A stretch of DNA of 11,738 nt, taken from the NCBI GenBank assembly GCA_036524155.1, contig DATDCV010000052.1:1-11738 (forward strand), given 5' to 3'. A program made the position numbers and the translations under genes. Below are positions 6,065 to 11,738 of the stretch, in pieces (positions within the stretch are counted from its first letter, which is position 1; every line of letters starts with the position of its first letter). The DNA is from DATDCV01 sp036524155 (GTDB lineage: Bacteria > Verrucomicrobiota > Verrucomicrobiia > Limisphaerales > UBA8199). The notes below the pieces were generated by a model that worked only from the letters and a program-made list of their open reading frames with translations, did not search any database and had not been told where the DNA came from.

Positions 6065-7417
6065 ATGAAGGGTGCCACCGCCGCCATTACCTTCCTGCTT
6101 CTGTGCCTCAGCGCGGGGTTTGTCGCGCTGGGCGCGCTGATGACGTTTCGGTTGACACCCGAGCGCACCCAGCGGCAGATCCTCCGCTGGCTGGCCGAAT
6201 GGTTCGGCAAAGGGGTGGTGCTGCCGGTGGCGCTTTGGGCGGTGATGAACCTGGGACTGACCTGGAACCTGCCCGCGTTCATGCCGTCGGTGCAGGCGGC
6301 GCAGATCAACGGGTTTTCGTGGATCGGCGAATGGCTGCGGGTTACCGCTCTCGGCGGATTTGTGGTGACCTCCTTTTGGTCGACCGCGACCCTGGGGTGG
6401 GTGCTGGCCACCACGTGCAGCGCAGTGGATGTGGAAGCCCGACAACACTTCAAAGCGCTGTGCTGGACGTGCGCCATCGGCCTTGGCATCCCGGCGCTGC
6501 TGGTTCTGCTGGTCGGCGGTTGGGAAGCGCTGGGCCTGGCCGGTGCCATCGTCCTCGGTCCCATGGCGGGATATGCCCCCGGCATTCTGACTCCCCGGAA
6601 AGCGCCACCGTTGTATGCCCGGGCGATCGCTCGGATCAAGTTCGGCAAGTACGCCGAGGCCGAAATGGAAATCATTCGCGAGTTGGAAAAATGCGAAGAC
6701 GATTTCGAAGGCTGGATGATGCTGGCTGAGCTATACGCGACGCGTTTTTCCGACATCGCCGAGGCGGAAAGGGCGGTGATCGAATTATGCGACCAACCCA
6801 AGCTGACCCCGTCGCAGCTTTCCGTCGCGTTGCACCGCCTGGCCGATTGGCAACTCAAGGTGGCGGGAGATCCCGATGCGGCCCGCCGCGCGTTGCGGAT
6901 CCTCATTGACCGCCTCCCCGGAACCCACCTGGCTCACATGGCCCGGCTCAGGCTCAACCAACTGCCTCGCACGGTCCAGGAACTCCAGGAACAACGCGCC
7001 GGAACGCGAATCCCGTTGCCGGCGCTGGGCGACAAACTGGATCGCCCGACCGACAGCGACCTTCCACCCATGGAACGGAAACAGGCAGCCCGCCAGGCCA
7101 ACGCATGCGTCGAACAACTCAAGAACGACCCAAACAACGTGAGCGCCCGGGAGAAACTGGCGCGGCTCTTCAGCGAATACCTGGACCGCGCCGACCTGGG
7201 CATCGAGCAACTTCATCTGCTGCTCGACATGGCCGAGCAGCCTGACAACAAACGCGCTGAATGGCTGGGACTCACCGCGGCCTGGCACCTCAAATACCGC
7301 GACGACCCCGCCGCCGCCTGCCGTTTCCTGGAGCGGCTGATCGACGAATTCCCGGGGAGCCCTCACGCGATCGGCGCCCGCCGAAGGCTGGAGCAGGCCA
7401 AAGCCAGGCTCACCTAA
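6065..7417 (+). CDS. polytopic membrane protein with C-terminal TPR region
   Basis: Encodes 450 aa. The N-terminal third is hydrophobic, with about five predicted membrane segments near residues 6-29, 48-67, 93-116, 131-150 and 155-175. From about residue 184 the protein is soluble and helical, with TPR-like repeats: YARAIARIKFGKYAEAEMEI, then WMMLAELYATRFSDIAEAER, LHRLADWQLKVAGDPDAARR and, near the C-terminus, WHLKYRDDPAAACRFLERLI. The last two resemble repeats in YbgF/BamD-type proteins that count residues up to 'FPGSPHA'. TPR domains act as protein-docking scaffolds, so this is probably a membrane-anchored scaffold, with the TPR domain's side of the membrane undetermined. No enzyme motif is seen. 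The ATG at 6065 is the first codon giving a hydrophobic N-terminus; only a weak purine stretch (GAAAG) precedes it. The gap upstream (5770-6064) is shared with the divergent gene and shows no convincing promoter. Confidence 0.8.
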   Translation: MKGATAAITFLLLCLSAGFVALGALMTFRLTPERTQRQILRWLAEWFGKGVVLPVALWAVMNLGLTWNLPAFMPSVQAAQINGFSWIGEWLRVTALGGFVVTSFWSTATLGWVLATTCSAVDVEARQHFKALCWTCAIGLGIPALLVLLVGGWEALGLAGAIVLGPMAGYAPGILTPRKAPPLYARAIARIKFGKYAEAEMEIIRELEKCEDDFEGWMMLAELYATRFSDIAEAERAVIELCDQPKLTPSQLSVALHRLADWQLKVAGDPDAARRALRILIDRLPGTHLAHMARLRLNQLPRTVQELQEQRAGTRIPLPALGDKLDRPTDSDLPPMERKQAARQANACVEQLKNDPNNVSAREKLARLFSEYLDRADLGIEQLHLLLDMAEQPDNKRAEWLGLTAAWHLKYRDDPAAACRFLERLIDEFPGSPHAIGARRRLEQAKARLT

Positions 7418-7426
7418 CCTTGGTGC

Positions 7427-7443
7427 CTGCGGCGCGGCCGCAG
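7427..7443. repeat. short perfect palindrome after the TPR gene
   Basis: CTGCGGC (7427-7433), GCG loop, GCCGCAG (7437-7443): a 7-bp perfect stem with 3-nt loop, 9 nt after the stop at 7417. Only TTG follows, not a T run, so a terminator role is doubtful. Arm and loop size match the palindromes at 8394-8477. Confidence 0.55.
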
Positions 7444-7471
7444 TTGACAGATTCCGCGTCGTAGTTAACTT
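7444..7471 (+). promoter_or_regulatory. possible sigma-70-type promoter of the prepilin-like gene
   Basis: A perfect -35 hexamer TTGACA (7444-7449) is followed after 16 nt by TAACTT (7466-7471), a weak -10 match within an AT-rich patch that also contains TTTAAAT. It lies 44 nt before the ATG at 7515, in the correct direction. The -10 is poor, so this is tentative. Confidence 0.35.
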
Positions 7472-7514
7472 TAAATGGGACAAGGGATCCTGATGCACCG
7501 AATCTGAATTGATT

Positions 7515-8363
7515 ATGCGCACCCGCGCTGTCCGCTTTAAGGGTTTCACGTTGATCGAGTTGCTCGTGGTGATCGCGGTGATCGCGATTCTCGCCGCGAT
7601 GCTCTTGCCGGCGCTGGCGAGCGCGCGGTCGAAAGGGTATGGCATCGCGTGCCTGAACAACCAGAAACAGCTCAGCCTGGCGTGGCTGATGTACGCCGAG
7701 GATGCCGCGGACGCGCTTCCTTACAACTGGGGCACAACCGAGATCAAACGACGCCGGTTGGGCAACCAATTGCTGAACTGGACCATGCCGGTGATGAGCT
7801 GGGGAGACGAGTCGGACAACACCAACACGGTGCTGCTGACGGCGGGAGGCCTGGGACCCTACGTCAGCCGCAGCGCCGGCGTCTACCGCTGCCCGGCCGA
7901 CCACGTCGTGAGCGACCAGCAGCGGGGCCTGGGTTGGACGGCGCGGGTGCGGAGCATTTCCATGAACGCGATGGTGGGCAATGCCGGGGATTTCAACACC
8001 AACGGCGCCAACATGAACAATCCCCAATACCGGCAGTTCCTCAAGGCGAGCCAGATTCCCAAACCCTCCCAGATCTTTGTCTTCATCGAAGAACACCCGG
8101 ACAGCATCAACGACGGGTACTTTTTGGATTTGTTCAAGGTGCTGAAGTGGTTCGATCTGCCCGCCTCATACCACAATGGCGGGGCGAACCTGACGTTCGC
8201 TGACGGACATGCCGAGAGCCACAAATGGCTGTTTGCCTCGACCAAGCCTCCGGCGAGACCTGATGCCGTGGAGTTTCCCATCGGTTTGGATCCCCCCGCG
8301 AATCCCGGAGATTTCCGCTGGTTGATGTCCAGGATGAGCGTTTACTACGTCGACGACGACTGA
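7515..8363 (+). CDS. prepilin-type N-terminal cleavage/methylation domain protein
   Basis: Encodes 282 aa from the ATG at 7515; an in-frame TTG at 7509 would add two residues. There is no clear Shine-Dalgarno. A short basic leader ends in KG|FTLIELL, the prepilin peptidase site, with cleavage after Gly10, N-methyl-Phe11 and the conserved Glu15 (E5 of the mature protein). It is followed by the hydrophobic helix LVVIAVIAILAAMLLPAL. The globular part carries CLNNQKQLSLAWLMYAED, YRCPADH and, near the C-terminus, YHNGGANLTFADGHAESHKW. The last is the 'H.GG.N..F.DGH' motif typical of the large pseudopilin-like families expanded in Verrucomicrobiota and Planctomycetota. These are thought to use the type II secretion/type IV pilus machinery, but their role is unknown. 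The gene has no secretion genes beside it. Confidence 0.93.
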   Translation: MRTRAVRFKGFTLIELLVVIAVIAILAAMLLPALASARSKGYGIACLNNQKQLSLAWLMYAEDAADALPYNWGTTEIKRRRLGNQLLNWTMPVMSWGDESDNTNTVLLTAGGLGPYVSRSAGVYRCPADHVVSDQQRGLGWTARVRSISMNAMVGNAGDFNTNGANMNNPQYRQFLKASQIPKPSQIFVFIEEHPDSINDGYFLDLFKVLKWFDLPASYHNGGANLTFADGHAESHKWLFASTKPPARPDAVEFPIGLDPPANPGDFRWLMSRMSVYYVDDD

Positions 8364-8383
8364 ATCCGTTCCCGTCAGTCTGC

Positions 8384-8486
8384 GGTCGGAGCGCCGATTT
8401 TCAATCGGCTTGACCGCGTCGATTTTCAATCGGCTTAGCCGCGCCGACGGCCGCGTGTAAGCCGAGTGCAACTCGGCGCTCCGACC
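8384..8486. repeat. compound palindromic repeat element between convergent genes
   Basis: Outer 14-bp perfect inverted repeats (8384-8397 and 8473-8486) enclose two direct copies of CGATTTTCAATCGGCTT (8395-8411 and 8420-8436, 25-nt period). Each copy holds the palindrome CGATT-TTC-AATCG; in copy one it extends to GCCGATT/AATCGGC. At the right end is another palindrome of the same geometry, GCCGAGT-GCA-ACTCGGC (8461-8477). The element fills most of the gap (8364-8526) between the convergent prepilin-like and anti-sigma genes. It has no T run and no open frame. It may be a nonautonomous mobile repeat; it may also hinder transcription read-through. Confidence 0.82.
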
Positions 8487-8526
8487 CGAGGCTGAGTGGA
8501 TTCCTTTTCCTGGCCGGGGCGCCCGA

Positions 8527-9258
8527 CTAGAGGTATTTCTGCACGAAGTTGGCCTCTTCCGGGCCCGCCAGCATGTAGGTCTTGTCGCCACGACTCCACC
8601 GGACGGTGACGCAGTCGCGCTGGCGCGCGATTTGGGGTTGTTCGGGCGGGGGATCCTTGAGCGCCGTTCGTTTCAGCACGAACAAAAACAGCATTTCATT
8701 ATCGCCGCGATTGAAGCAGACCATCGAAACCGGGTTGCTCCGCCACCGGAGCGCGCCGGCGCCAGTCAGCGGCAGCTTTTCCAGCCCGCGAGTCAGTTCG
8801 TAATCACTGGGGGCCCCTTGGGAAGCCAGGTAGCTGCGGACCTGGCGCATGTCATTTGTCTGGATGTCCATCTGATAAGGCCGCAAGGCGGTCGTGAGCA
8901 TCCGTCCGGCAAAGTTCTGGTAGTTATTCGCCGCCCGGGGGCGCAGCCAGAGCCCCGCCAGGCCGAACAGGAGCAGGATCCCCGCGATGGCGGCCAGCCA
9001 CACGGGTGTCCGTGATGGCGCCGGCGATGGGATGGCCCTGGCGTTGGCTAGCACGGACAGCTTAAGATGGGCTGGCACTTGGATTTGCCGGAAACCGGCG
9101 CGCATCGCTTTTTGAAAGGCGCAGTGGTTTTCGAACCACCGCGCCAGCTCACGGTCTTCGCGGGCCACGGCCATGGCCTGGACCACTTCGGGATCTTCCG
9201 CGTCCGCCGTGCCGGGCCGGTACAGCAGCAAAATCTGCCTGGCTTCGGCGGCGGTCAT
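8527..9258 (-). CDS. membrane-bound anti-sigma factor (predicted)
   Basis: Encodes 243 aa. The ATG at 9258 overlaps the sigma factor stop as ATGA, with Shine-Dalgarno GAAGGGG inside the sigma gene, so translation is probably coupled; an upstream in-frame TTG at 9273 is rejected. Residues 1-85 are cytosolic, charged and helical (VAREDRELARWFENHCAFQK). One membrane helix follows at 86-105 (VWLAAIAGILLLFGLAGLWL), then an extracytoplasmic domain at 106-243. That domain contains CFNRGDNEMLFLFV and VTVRWSRGDKTYMLAGP, which resemble the extracytoplasmic part of zf-HC2-type anti-sigma factors. The zinc-binding HxxxCxxC motif of ZAS anti-sigma factors is not present. It is expected to hold the neighbouring ECF sigma factor at the inner membrane until a signal arrives. 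The assignment rests mainly on position and topology. Confidence 0.78.
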   Translation of the reverse strand: MTAAEARQILLLYRPGTADAEDPEVVQAMAVAREDRELARWFENHCAFQKAMRAGFRQIQVPAHLKLSVLANARAIPSPAPSRTPVWLAAIAGILLLFGLAGLWLRPRAANNYQNFAGRMLTTALRPYQMDIQTNDMRQVRSYLASQGAPSDYELTRGLEKLPLTGAGALRWRSNPVSMVCFNRGDNEMLFLFVLKRTALKDPPPEQPQIARQRDCVTVRWSRGDKTYMLAGPEEANFVQKYL

Positions 9259-9788
9259 GGGTTCCCCTTCCAACCCGCCTGCCGGGGTGCGGCCGAGCCA
9301 AGCACCAGTTCTTTGAGCTGCGCCAGGCCTCGGGCAATTCGTGATTTCACCGTGCCCAACGGGACCTCCAGAATTTCCGCAATTTCATTGTAGGAATAAT
9401 CCTCCAGGTAGAACAGGGCGACAGCCGATTGATATTGAGCATCCACTCGGGCCAGCAGGTCCAGGACGTGTTGCGCGTCCAACCTGCTGAGCAGCCCGGG
9501 ATCGACCTGGGGCAGTTCATGGTCCACCGTGGAAATCTCGAGGTGCGGGAATCTGGTGATTCGGCGCTGCCGCTGCAAGAACCCGCGGTTCAGCGTCGTG
9601 AACAGCCACGCCTTCACTTTGGAGACATCGTGCAACTGGTGCCCTTTGGCCGCCCAGGACACGAAGGTGTCCTGCACCAGGTCGGCGGCATCAGCTTCCG
9701 AGCGCGTTAGACTCATGGCAAACCGATAAAGCGGCGCATAATAACTATCGACCAGAGCTTGAAAGTCCGGACGCTCACGCCCCGTCAT
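9255..9788 (-). CDS. ECF-type RNA polymerase sigma factor
   Basis: Encodes 177 aa from the ATG at 9788; an in-frame GTG at 9815 would add nine residues with no better signal. Region sigma-2 spans residues 8-75: FQALVDSYYAPLYRFAMSLT, then the -10 recognition part ADLVQDTFVSWA and KVKAWLFTTLNRGFLQRQRR. Region sigma-4 is at about 115-170, with the helix-turn-helix YNEIAEILEVPLGTVKSRIA. There is no sigma-3 domain, as in all ECF factors. It directs RNA polymerase to a small regulon, usually including its own operon. It is first in a two-gene minus-strand operon with the anti-sigma gene (4-nt overlap). GGAAC, a common ECF -35 core, occurs upstream on the minus strand (9945-9949), but without a recognisable -10, so autoregulation is not established from sequence. 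Confidence 0.95.
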   Translation of the reverse strand: MTGRERPDFQALVDSYYAPLYRFAMSLTRSEADAADLVQDTFVSWAAKGHQLHDVSKVKAWLFTTLNRGFLQRQRRITRFPHLEISTVDHELPQVDPGLLSRLDAQHVLDLLARVDAQYQSAVALFYLEDYSYNEIAEILEVPLGTVKSRIARGLAQLKELVLGSAAPRQAGWKGNP

Positions 9789-9859
9789 CTGACCGTATGA
9801 GCTTCGAGCAGGCACAAAGGTTCCCAGGAATCCGGAACCACGCTAAAGCCAAGTTGGGT

Positions 9860-9953
9860 CCCCGGCAAGTGTCGGGGCGCGCGTCGCGCAGACTGGAACA
9901 CCCGGAACGGCCTGAAACAGCCCGAAATGGTCGTTCAAACCCGTGTTCCGGGT
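9860..9953. promoter_or_regulatory. inverted repeats upstream of the sigma factor gene
   Basis: The 210-bp gap between the sigma gene and the secreted-protein gene holds two dyads: CCCCG (9860-9864) with CGGGG (9873-9877), and ACCCGGAAC (9900-9908) with GTTCCGGGT (9945-9953), 36 nt apart. The second puts a GGAAC core in both orientations upstream of an ECF sigma gene. This may reflect promoter or operator sequence, or a weak terminator for the upstream minus-strand gene ending at 9999. Nothing decides between these. Confidence 0.3.
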
Positions 9954-9998
9954 CGTCTGCCTCCGCGCGGCGGCTGATTGATTGCGGCTCGCTCCGAG

Positions 9999-11615
9999 CT
10001 ATGGCCCGAGGTGCCAGAGGCCGAAGAAACATCTGGCCGGCACGTAACCAAAGGCGGTGTTCAAGGCCGATTGGTCAATCACCGCCAAGCGCTTGTTCCC
10101 GCCGACCAGGACCCAGCCGGTCGCGGTCGTCGGCAGGCTCTTCCAGGATGGCCCCAATTGTTTGGTGAGGTCGTCGGTGGCGTATACGTTGGTGAAACCG
10201 GCGTCCGGAGTGGGCCAGGTTACCCAGCACTTGGCGTCCGGGGCGGTAACGAAGATTCCCGCCGGATGCGACGCTTTGCGCACCCAGGTGGACGCGTTCA
10301 GGGCGTAGGGCGGTCCTTGTGAAACGAAGCTGTCGTCAATTGAACCGGCGGCGCCGGTGATTTGGATCCGGCTGAACGTGGCAGACTGCCCGATGCGCGC
10401 CGGGTCGGTCGGCCGGACGCCGAAATACGCCATCAGCGGGCCCTGGAAATTCGCGGCATCAGCGGCCGGGATGGCGAGAGCCAGGTTGGCGCCGTTGGGG
10501 GCTGTCATGGTCACATTGGTGTTGTCTTTGATGGCCAGGCTCCATGTTCCCAACGGCCCCGCGCTGCAACCCAGGTCCGTCCAGCTCTGGAAATGCTCCG
10601 CGCCCGGGTCGTTGACTTTATACCGGAAGTTGGCTTTGGAGGTGCCGTCCGCGTTGGCGCTGACCGTGAAGTAAACCACGTGCGAGGCGTCCCAATCCAC
10701 CGACGGGTCATCCGGACCGGCGGAAGGCATGCCGGCCATGGGGATGAGGTACATCATCACCTCAAAGCCGCTGTAAGCGGCGGAGGGAAAGGCGGCCAGG
10801 CTCATGGAGTAGGTGGTTGTGTTGGAAACCGCCGTGGCTGTGTCCCAGGAATAGTTGCTGTCGACGGTCCGGATCATCTGCCGCTGCCAGGCGTCGTCCG
10901 GCGCGCTCGCGATGCAGGTCAGCCCAGCCGGCGGCGCCTTGGCGATGCTGAGCGGCGGCTGGTTGGTATTGACGGAGGGCGGTGCTGTGAGGCGAATACT
11001 GTCGATCCAATAGGCGATCGTGTTGGTAGGGCTGCTGTCGCCGTTCGAGATGAGACCCACCACCACCTGATCGTAGGTCTTGTCCGGGATTGCGGACAGG
11101 AAACCGTGAATGCGCTGCCAGTTAGGCGTCGCAGCAAGATTGGCGTAGCCTTGCACCTGCTGCCACCCTCCATCGCCGCCGTTAAGATACAGCCCCGCCA
11201 CACCGTAGCCACCGTCCTGGGCGGTGAAGGAATTGGCGACGTCGATCTTGATGTAGGCCTCCACTTCAATGTAGTTCGAAGCCGCGAAGTTCCCGGCGCC
11301 AAAGAACACCTGCACGTCGTTCCAGCCATTGTTCCAGCCCGGGTTGTCTTTCGTGGGCCAGTTGACAGTGACGTACAGCGACCCGCTGTTCGCGTTCGTG
11401 TCGGCGTCCTGCGTCGCGTCCCAATTAATGGTGTGACCCGAGATGTAATTCCTCCAATTCTGCCAGGCAATTCCGGAGATATCGAAGTCGAAGGTGTTGA
11501 CGTTTAAGTCCTGGGCCAGGGCGAGCCCGGCGGAGAACAGTAGCGCCAGGCCGGCGAAGGCCGGGAGCATGGCGTGCGACCACTTCTGGTTGAGTGCTGA
11601 GTATTTCGTTTTCAT
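9999..11615 (-). CDS. large secreted multidomain beta-rich protein, possible carbohydrate binding
   Basis: Encodes 538 aa from the ATG at 11615; a non-ATG start at 11633 would add six residues. Signal peptide residues 1-34 end FSAGLALA|QD. Residues 35-215 look like a jelly-roll domain: an aromatic-rich stretch (SGIAWQNWRNYISGHTINWD), then SGSLYVTVNWPTK, GYGVAGLYLNGGDGGWQQVQ and a closing strand YWIDSIRLTAPP. This resembles carbohydrate-binding modules but lacks a diagnostic motif. A Pro-rich linker (NTNQPPLSIAKAPPAG) leads to a second beta-rich region (about 240-420). The C-terminal part (about 430-538), with WVTWPTPDAGFTNVYATDDL and a final FGLWHLGP, matches a tail common in verrucomicrobial secreted proteins. 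No catalytic motif or sorting signal is seen. Probably secreted and glycan-associated; function unknown. It lies 210 nt upstream of the sigma gene on the same strand. Confidence 0.8.
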   Translation of the reverse strand: MKTKYSALNQKWSHAMLPAFAGLALLFSAGLALAQDLNVNTFDFDISGIAWQNWRNYISGHTINWDATQDADTNANSGSLYVTVNWPTKDNPGWNNGWNDVQVFFGAGNFAASNYIEVEAYIKIDVANSFTAQDGGYGVAGLYLNGGDGGWQQVQGYANLAATPNWQRIHGFLSAIPDKTYDQVVVGLISNGDSSPTNTIAYWIDSIRLTAPPSVNTNQPPLSIAKAPPAGLTCIASAPDDAWQRQMIRTVDSNYSWDTATAVSNTTTYSMSLAAFPSAAYSGFEVMMYLIPMAGMPSAGPDDPSVDWDASHVVYFTVSANADGTSKANFRYKVNDPGAEHFQSWTDLGCSAGPLGTWSLAIKDNTNVTMTAPNGANLALAIPAADAANFQGPLMAYFGVRPTDPARIGQSATFSRIQITGAAGSIDDSFVSQGPPYALNASTWVRKASHPAGIFVTAPDAKCWVTWPTPDAGFTNVYATDDLTKQLGPSWKSLPTTATGWVLVGGNKRLAVIDQSALNTAFGYVPARCFFGLWHLGP

Positions 11616-11714
11616 AGGATTCTTATTGCACACTAGCTTGACTACGCAGTTGTTGAGGTTGCCTGCTCTGATAGCGTTGTTCCAAGAAATTTTCGGGCAT
11701 TGAACCCCTGGTAG

Positions 11715-11734
11715 GGACGCGTTCCACCGCGTCC
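11715..11734. repeat. palindromic repeat at the window end
   Basis: GGACGCG (11715-11721), TTCCAC loop, CGCGTCC (11728-11734): a perfect 7-bp stem in the region upstream of the secreted-protein gene. Preceded by GTAG, it looks like one unit of a longer repeat that continues past the window. The remainder of 11616-11714 shows no clear promoter. Confidence 0.6.
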
Positions 11735-11738
11735 GAAG

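Noticed and set aside
10362..11507. Long + strand open frame (381 codons) opposite the secreted-protein gene
   Set aside because: The minus-strand protein has a signal peptide and coherent domains; the + frame gives a Val/Gly/Arg-rich product typical of an antisense shadow.
1..11738. A defence system, toxin-antitoxin pair, prophage or transposase gene
   Set aside because: No such protein motif was found in any frame on either strand; the mobile features here are the cassette sites and short repeats only. No tRNA or rRNA was recognised.

Overview
The window looks like chromosomal DNA of a Verrucomicrobiota bacterium. The evidence is a VPDGG-type C-terminal sorting signal (the VPDSG-CTERM family, known mainly from this phylum), a large prepilin-like protein with a C-terminal DGH motif, TPR and ASH-type proteins of a style common there, frequent starts without a clear Shine-Dalgarno sequence, and several short 7-bp-arm palindromes between genes. 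The assignment is inferred from protein style, not from a marker gene.

Left end (about 1-1276): two small unrelated genes on the + strand, a predicted lipoprotein (167-655) and a predicted exported BamE-like protein (767-1147). They are separated and flanked by sequences with the anatomy of integron attC sites. The first (32-121) is clear: 7-base R'' and R' boxes, symmetric 3-nt spacers and an 18-bp stem with two extrahelical bases on one side. The second (674-763) is convincing and also 90 nt long. The third (1158 to about 1276) has a good R'' box but a degenerate right half. This reads as the distal end of an integron cassette array; no integrase is visible and it would be expected to the left. 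Each cassette's R'' box is the exact complement of its own left boundary, as expected if the cassettes moved as circles.

Middle (1470-5105): a VPDGG-CTERM surface protein gene on + converges, across a probable terminator hairpin, with a minus-strand small unknown gene (2264-2461) and a complete glycogen phosphorylase gene glgP (2589-5105). Three TAATTGG boxes about 22 bp apart lie between the last two.

Right half (5106-11738): a palindromic repeat pair (5200-5271); a small exported ASH-like protein on minus (5356-5769); a divergent membrane-TPR protein (6065-7417); a prepilin-like protein (7515-8363); a compound palindromic repeat (8384-8486); an ECF sigma factor / membrane anti-sigma pair on minus, joined by an ATGA overlap (9788-8527); and a large secreted multidomain protein on minus (11615-9999). 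The window ends inside or just after another palindromic repeat.

Functionally, glgP is the only confident metabolic enzyme. The sigma/anti-sigma pair is the only clear regulatory module, and nothing in the window fixes its targets. Several other products are exported or membrane proteins of unknown role. The most notable structure is the cassette array, followed by the family of short palindromes.
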